Assembly: GCA_035627375.1 (NCBI GenBank)
Contig: DASPLX010000011.1
Location: 1 to 18,171, forward strand
Length of the DNA stretch: 18,171 nt
Direction: 5' to 3'
DNA from: DASPLX01 sp035627375
GTDB lineage: Bacteria; Pseudomonadota; Gammaproteobacteria; Burkholderiales; Burkholderiaceae_D
A program made the translations under genes and the position numbers. The notes beneath the pieces are model-generated. The model saw nothing but the letters and a program-made list of their open reading frames with translations, was not told the origin of the DNA and did no database searches. Shown here piece by piece: positions 14,746-18,171 of the stretch (position 1 is the first letter of the stretch; each line of letters opens with the position of its first letter).

Positions 14746-15339
14746 ATGCGTTTCCTTTCCCTGATCGCCCTCGTGGCGGCGATGATGTTCTCGGTAAGCG
14801 CCTGCGACGACAAGTCCGCGACCAAGCAAGCCTTCGTCAACACCGACCTGACCGGTCTCGACTACGCCAAGGATTTCGCGCTGACCGACCACAACGGCAA
14901 GCCGCGCACGCTGGCCGATTTCAAGGGCAAGGCGGTCGTCGTGTTCTTTGGATTCACGCAATGTCCCGACGTCTGCCCGACCACGATGGCGGAAATGTCG
15001 GCCGTCATGAAGGAACTCGGGCCGCTCGCCGACAAGGTCCAGGTGCTGTTCGTCACGGTCGATCCGGAGCGCGACACGCAGGAATTGCTGTCCAAATACG
15101 TCCCGGCGTTCGACGCGCGTTTCCTCGGCTTGCGCGGCGACCTGGAAGCGACCAAGAAAGTCGCGCAGGATTTCAAGGTGTTCTACCAAAAGGTGCCGGG
15201 CAAGGAGCCGGGCAGCTACACGATGGATCACACCGCCGGCAGCTATGTCTTCGATCCGCAGGGCCGGATCCGGTTATTCGTCCGGCATGGCCAGGGCGCC
15301 GCGCCGATCGTGCAAGACTTGAAGCAGTTGCTTTCCTGA
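14746..15339 (+). CDS. sco: SCO1/SenC family copper-binding lipoprotein
   Basis: The 197-aa product has a lipoprotein signal (SVSAC, lipid at C20), so it is predicted to be membrane-anchored in the periplasm. The thioredoxin-like domain has the Sco copper site: C73 and C77 in FTQCPDVCPTTM and H162 in YTMDHTAGSYVFD. Sco metallates or reduces the CuA site of subunit II, probably together with PCu(A)C. I start at the ATG at 14746, which opens the lipobox signal; the frame is open far upstream inside ctaB only by chance. It is the last gene of the second cox unit and converges on merR. Confidence 0.95.
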   Translation: MRFLSLIALVAAMMFSVSACDDKSATKQAFVNTDLTGLDYAKDFALTDHNGKPRTLADFKGKAVVVFFGFTQCPDVCPTTMAEMSAVMKELGPLADKVQVLFVTVDPERDTQELLSKYVPAFDARFLGLRGDLEATKKVAQDFKVFYQKVPGKEPGSYTMDHTAGSYVFDPQGRIRLFVRHGQGAAPIVQDLKQLLS

Positions 15340-15386
15340 CCGGCGCTAGCGCGAAGGTGCGCCGAGCGCCGCAGGCTGGGCGCCGG
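15340..15386. terminator. Possible GC-rich terminator-like hairpin between sco and the merR-type gene
   Basis: CCGGCGC (15340-15346) pairs with GCGCCGG (15380-15386), with further GC pairs inside. It directly follows the sco stop, between convergent genes. No T-run follows on either strand, so intrinsic termination is doubtful. Confidence 0.35.
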
Positions 15387-15412
15387 ATTGCGAGTAGCCA
15401 GGCAAACAGAAC

Positions 15413-15868
15413 CTAGTGGCACCCGCCGTGGTGGCTGCCGAGATTGGAAGGCACGCCCGCATCGCCTTTCTCGAGTTTCTGCAGGATCGCGCAATCCTTT
15501 CGGGCCTGCGCGCTGCGGCACAGGCCTCGCAACGCCCGCAACTCCCTTTCCAGTTCCTGCAGTTCGCGAATGCGATCGGCGACGTGCCCGATATGCCGAT
15601 CCAGCAGCGAATTGACGGCTTCGCAATTTTCCTCCGGCGCATCGCGAAAGCCGAGCAGGCTGCGAATCTCATCGAGCGTCATGTCGAGCGAACGGCAGCG
15701 GCGGATGAGCTGCAGCCGCTCCGCATGCCCGGCGTCGTACAGGCGGTAATTGCCTTCCGAGCGTGCCGGCCGCGGCAACAAGCCTTCCCGCTCGTAATAT
15801 CGTACCGTTTCCACCGGCGTGCCGGTGCGCTTGGCTAGTTCGCCGATTCTCAATAACCTGGTTTCCAT
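15413..15868 (-). CDS. MerR-family Cd(II)/Pb(II)-responsive transcriptional regulator
   Basis: The 151-aa protein has an N-terminal MerR helix-turn-helix (RIGELAKRTGTPVETVRYYEREGLL, 7-31), a long dimerisation helix (about 84-115) and a metal-binding loop. Cysteines C82, C117 and C126 (spacing 35 and 9) fit the Cys triad of the PbrR/CadR subgroup. The C-terminus ends in HHGGCH, similar to the His/Cys tails of CadR proteins. As a dimer it would hold and, with metal, untwist the promoter in the shared spacer to activate the divergent CDF transporter. AAAGGA precedes the ATG. Cd/Pb rather than Zn sensing is inferred from Cys pattern and tail. Confidence 0.88.
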   Translation of the reverse strand: METRLLRIGELAKRTGTPVETVRYYEREGLLPRPARSEGNYRLYDAGHAERLQLIRRCRSLDMTLDEIRSLLGFRDAPEENCEAVNSLLDRHIGHVADRIRELQELERELRALRGLCRSAQARKDCAILQKLEKGDAGVPSNLGSHHGGCH

Positions 15869-15896
15869 CGCGAATCCTTTCCATCGCTCTCAGCGC

Positions 15897-15927
15897 TTGA
15901 CTCTGTAGCAGCTACAGGGATTGTAAT
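15897..15927 (+). promoter_or_regulatory. MerR-type promoter and operator of the CDF transporter gene
   Basis: TTGACT (15897-15902) and TGTAAT (15922-15927) are separated by 19 bp, the overlong spacing typical of MerR-activated promoters. The spacer contains a perfect dyad CTGTAG-CAG-CTACAG at 15903-15917, resembling known CadR/PbrR operators. The -10 ends 27 bp before the transporter start, and the regulator gene begins 28 bp to the left on the other strand. This is the strongest regulatory site in the window. Confidence 0.9.
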
Positions 15928-15954
15928 GTGGCTTTTCAGGAAGAGGAGTTCGGA

Positions 15955-16587
15955 ATGTCCGATTGCTGCCACGGAGGTTGCTCCTCCGGAAAACCGCCGG
16001 TCGATCATGCCTATCGCCGCGCATTGTGGGTCGCCTTGCTGATCAATGCCGCAATGTTCGGCGTCGAACTGGTCGGCGGCTGGGCTGCCGGTTCGGTGTC
16101 GCTTCTGGCCGACGCGGTCGATTTCTTCGGCGATGCCGCCAACTATGGCATTTCGCTGTTCGTGCTGGCCCTGGCGCCGGTCTGGCGTTCGCGCACCGCG
16201 CTCGTAAAGGGTGCGACGATGGGCATCTATGGCGTGTTTGTTCTGGGCAATGCGGTCTGGCATGCCATGGCCGGCACGGTGCCCGATGCCAAGACAATGG
16301 GCGTGATCGGTTTGCTGGCATTGGCGGCCAACGTCACCGTCGCCATTCTGCTGTTCGCGTATCGCAACGGCGACGCCAACATGCGCTCCGTCTGGCTATG
16401 CACGCGCAACGACGCTATCGGCAATATCGCCGTCATGCTGGCGGCGCTCGGCGTGTTCGGCAGCGGCAGCGGCTGGCCCGATATCGCCGTGGCAGTCGTG
16501 ATGGGTCTGCTGGGCTTGACCGCCGCGCGCAGCGTGATCGCACAGGCGCGCGGCGAATTGCGCCCATCCCTGGCCGCGGCCGATTGA
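15955..16587 (+). CDS. Short CDF-type heavy-metal cation transporter
   Basis: With the ATG at 15955 (GAGGAG upstream) the protein is 210 aa with about six TM helices. It lacks the C-terminal cytoplasmic domain of standard CDF transporters. The N-terminus, MSDCCHGGC, has three Cys and one His, probably a metal-capture site. By eye alignment to the YiiP type, the membrane site would be D56/D60 in LADAVDFFGDAAN and C149/D153 in LCTRNDAIGN, with Cys where classic members have His. It would export soft divalent metals such as Cd or Pb by proton antiport. The divergent MerR regulator and its operator support inducible metal resistance. A GTG at 15928 would lie at the promoter edge and is unlikely. 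Confidence 0.87.
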   Translation: MSDCCHGGCSSGKPPVDHAYRRALWVALLINAAMFGVELVGGWAAGSVSLLADAVDFFGDAANYGISLFVLALAPVWRSRTALVKGATMGIYGVFVLGNAVWHAMAGTVPDAKTMGVIGLLALAANVTVAILLFAYRNGDANMRSVWLCTRNDAIGNIAVMLAALGVFGSGSGWPDIAVAVVMGLLGLTAARSVIAQARGELRPSLAAAD

Positions 16588-16603
16588 GAAGGACGGGGTG
16601 GCG

Positions 16604-16978
16604 CTACTCTTCGGCGGGCGTGTCCTGGCTGAAGATATTGCGCCACTGATCCCCTTCGCGGCGCCAGATCGAAGTGATGTACATCGTATCCGAGGCATTG
16701 TCGGCCGCATCGTTCGGCACCCAGTCGGCGCGATAGGAGAGCAGGACCAGATCGTCCGACAGCACCATGATGCGTGCCTCGGACAATTCGTAGCGCAGCA
16801 CGGTCGGCCCCGAGCGCAATCGGGCGACGTGCTCGCTCCGGTCCGAAAAGCCGCTGCCGTAGACTCCGAGAAAATCCTCGGTCAGGAGTCGTTCGTCGGC
16901 CGCCATGTCGCCGGTTGCCAGTGCATCCCATACCCCCGACTCCAGGGCCAGGAACTGGGCTGTCGAATACGTATTCAT
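16604..16978 (-). CDS. DUF4440/SnoaL-like (NTF2-fold) protein
   Basis: The 124-aa protein has the small alpha+beta pattern of DUF4440: an N-terminal helix LESGVWDALATGDMAADERLL, then LTEDFLGVYGSG, a middle LRYELSEARIMVLSDDLVLLSYRADW pair of strands, and a closing YITSIWRREGDQWRNIFSQDTP. Such proteins often bind small hydrophobic ligands, but the substrate is unknown. I start at the ATG at 16978, which begins MNTYSTAQF and has AGAGAT upstream; an ATG 8 codons earlier is possible. It converges on the CDF gene with only a 16-bp gap. Confidence 0.78.
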   Translation of the reverse strand: MNTYSTAQFLALESGVWDALATGDMAADERLLTEDFLGVYGSGFSDRSEHVARLRSGPTVLRYELSEARIMVLSDDLVLLSYRADWVPNDAADNASDTMYITSIWRREGDQWRNIFSQDTPAEE

Positions 16979-17046
16979 GCTGGTATCTCTATGTGGTTGC
17001 ATTAGCGTGGCGTCGAGACTTCGCCATAGCCTCTGCCGAGGAATTA

Positions 17047-17502
17047 TTATGGATGTGTTCGCATCCGGTATTCCAGTTCATCTTCGTCGAACACCCGGAA
17101 TCCCAATTTCTCATATAACCGCCTCGCCGGGTTGACTTTCAGCACGTAGAGCTCGACGCCGACGCCGGCAGCCGCGGCTTCGGCGAGAATCGTGCGAACG
17201 ACGGCTTCGCCATGCCCCTTGCCTTGAAACTCGGGCGCGATCTGTATCTGGTGCAGATACCATGGATTTCCATCGCGATGCAGCTTCAGCAAGCCGGCAT
17301 CGACGCCGTTGATCTGCACGATGCGTGCATGCTCGAACGAGGCCGTTACCCTGGTCAGCTGTTCCTCGCTCTCGTACTCCAGTCCCGAGTTTTCCAGGTG
17401 CAGGCGCATGGTTCGCTCGCGTAGCACCATGAGAAACGGAATATCCGTCTCATCGGCTGCCCGGAGCTGGATCGCTTCACGTATTGCTTGCGTCATGATC
17501 AT
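17047..17502 (-). CDS. GNAT family N-acetyltransferase
   Basis: The 151-aa protein is a single GNAT domain. The acetyl-CoA pyrophosphate loop is QGKGHG at 93-98, preceded by the beta4 strand YLHQIQIAPEF. The C-terminal motif NPARRLYEKLGF at 124-135 is typical. The acceptor is unknown; it could be a small amine, antibiotic-like compound or peptide N-terminus. Two ATGs open the gene (MIM); the first at 17502 has GGA at usable distance. Neighbouring genes on the same strand are spaced 48-68 bp apart and give no pathway clue. Confidence 0.88.
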   Translation of the reverse strand: MIMTQAIREAIQLRAADETDIPFLMVLRERTMRLHLENSGLEYESEEQLTRVTASFEHARIVQINGVDAGLLKLHRDGNPWYLHQIQIAPEFQGKGHGEAVVRTILAEAAAAGVGVELYVLKVNPARRLYEKLGFRVFDEDELEYRMRTHP

Positions 17503-17512
17503 GAATAGGTCC

Positions 17513-17533
17513 GAGGCTGTGTAGAGGCTGTGT
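17513..17533. repeat. 10-bp direct repeat, possible slippage or IS-end trace
   Basis: GAGGCTGTGT occurs twice, at 17513-17522 and 17524-17533, separated by one base, in the short spacer between the GNAT and GFA genes. It may be simple tandem slippage; no partner IS end was found. Confidence 0.5.
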
Positions 17534-17550
17534 CGCCGGGAATTGGATTT

Positions 17551-17967
17551 TCATTGCGCATTGAAAGCTTCTTGCCGTTCGCATCCATGGATTTGAGAGA
17601 GTGTGTCGCACCAAGGTAAGGCCGAACGCTTCCAGATTTGAAGCGAAGGTGTGAGCTGCTTGCGCTGTTCCAGCACTCCGACGCGCAGACTGACTTGCGT
17701 AGGATTTTCCGCCGCCATGGCGAATACCGGAGTTCCGCATACCGGACAGAATGCCTGTACGCGCTTGACGCCACTTTCGCTTGTGCGAATATACCTTTGG
17801 GGCTCGCCCTCCAGGCGGAAGTTCGCAATGGGAGCCGGAACGACCGTACGATACGCGGTTCCGGTAAGAATCTGACAGTCCGAGCAGTGGCAAATCATGA
17901 CCTTGCCCGGATCAACCGTCGCACTGAATCGAATGGCACCACAATGGCATTTGCCGTCAACGAACAT
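17551..17967 (-). CDS. GFA family zinc protein (glutathione-dependent formaldehyde-activating-like)
   Basis: With the ATG at 17967 (GGGAAAG upstream) the product is 138 aa. The GFA zinc ligands are present: C7/C9 in KCHCG, C26/C28/C31 in CHCSDC and C74/C77 in CPVCG, matching the fold of Gfa and CENP-V-like proteins. Named members bind the glutathione-formaldehyde adduct, but most bacterial paralogues have no proven activity. A TTG at 17979 would add four residues and is less likely. The next feature to the right is the transposase fragment, and the 74-bp spacer between them is AT-rich. Confidence 0.88.
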   Translation of the reverse strand: MFVDGKCHCGAIRFSATVDPGKVMICHCSDCQILTGTAYRTVVPAPIANFRLEGEPQRYIRTSESGVKRVQAFCPVCGTPVFAMAAENPTQVSLRVGVLEQRKQLTPSLQIWKRSALPWCDTLSQIHGCERQEAFNAQ

Positions 17968-18041
17968 GAGCTTTCCCAAGATTCCGATTGAGTTGCATAT
18001 GAATTATGCAGATGACGCTATCCGATAGGCAAAAAAAAGGT

Positions 18042-18171
18042 TCATCGCGGAATTCCGGGGAAGGCTGCGCGGATTTTGAGGAAGAAGTATTCCGTATCGC
18101 GGTAGCCGTAAGCCCGGCGCTTGATGACCTTGATAGTGTTGTTGATACCTTCGACGATACTGGTGTTCAGG
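18042..18171 (-). mobile_element. ISL3-family transposase, C-terminal end (runs off the window)
   Basis: The minus strand encodes 42 residues before the TGA, beginning LNTSIVEGINNTIKVIKRRA and continuing YGYRDTEYFFLKIRAAFP. This is the conserved C-terminal block of ISL3 transposases (typically LNTGxIEGxNNxIKxIKRRAYG). The 5' part lies beyond the window edge, so it cannot be said whether the element is intact. After the stop comes T8 on this strand and CTATC-G-GATAG (18019-18029). The terminal inverted repeat and target duplication cannot be placed without the other end. Confidence 0.85.

Overview
The window is GC-rich, densely packed bacterial DNA. Its core is a chromosomal aa3/caa3-type cytochrome c oxidase locus with its assembly genes. 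The gene order and protein character point to a betaproteobacterium, most likely Oxalobacteraceae (Herbaspirillum/Collimonas/Noviherbaspirillum-like). That placement is inferred from recognised families and was not searched. The markers are coxB with a fused cytochrome c domain, a one-TM mini-protein before ctaG, a DUF2970 gene between ctaG and coxC, a divergent DUF2909 gene, and a stand-alone heptose-1-phosphate adenylyltransferase.

Left part (1-5749), housekeeping genes. The 3' end of an unidentified gene is followed by hldC/rfaE2 (LPS heptose activation). Next is a periplasmic PCu(A)C copper chaperone on the minus strand, divergent from a secreted S9 prolyl-oligopeptidase-like peptidase that ends in a strong terminator. 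A minus-strand comF-trmL pair (phosphoribosyltransferase-like protein, tRNA 2'-O-methyltransferase) is divergent from a BioC-like methyltransferase.

Centre (5750-15339), the oxidase locus. A good sigma70-like promoter sits about 320 bp upstream of coxB, leaving a long leader. The order is coxB, coxA, mini-protein, ctaG, DUF2970, coxC, a bidirectional terminator, DUF2909 (minus), then SURF1, a SCO-like membrane protein, ctaA, ctaB and sco. The genes make one working unit. CoxA, CoxB and CoxC are the enzyme core. CtaB and CtaA convert heme B to heme O and then heme A, and SURF1 helps place heme A. CtaG loads CuB, and Sco with PCu(A)C loads CuA. Both spacers flanking coxA contain predicted stem-loops that share a near-identical 15-base 3' arm.

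Right part (15340-18171), accessory genes. A MerR-family Cd/Pb-type regulator is divergent from a short CDF metal transporter. The shared 86-bp spacer holds a textbook MerR-type promoter: a 19-bp spacer and a perfect CTGTAG-CAG-CTACAG dyad. Then come minus-strand genes for a DUF4440/SnoaL-like protein, a GNAT acetyltransferase and a GFA-family zinc protein. The window ends in the C-terminal part of an ISL3-family transposase that runs off the right edge.

I found no tRNA, rRNA or CRISPR array. The oxidase locus itself is a known arrangement. The less explained items are the paired intercistronic stem-loops around coxA, the coxB leader, the second SCO-like protein, and the unusual metal-site residues of the CDF transporter.
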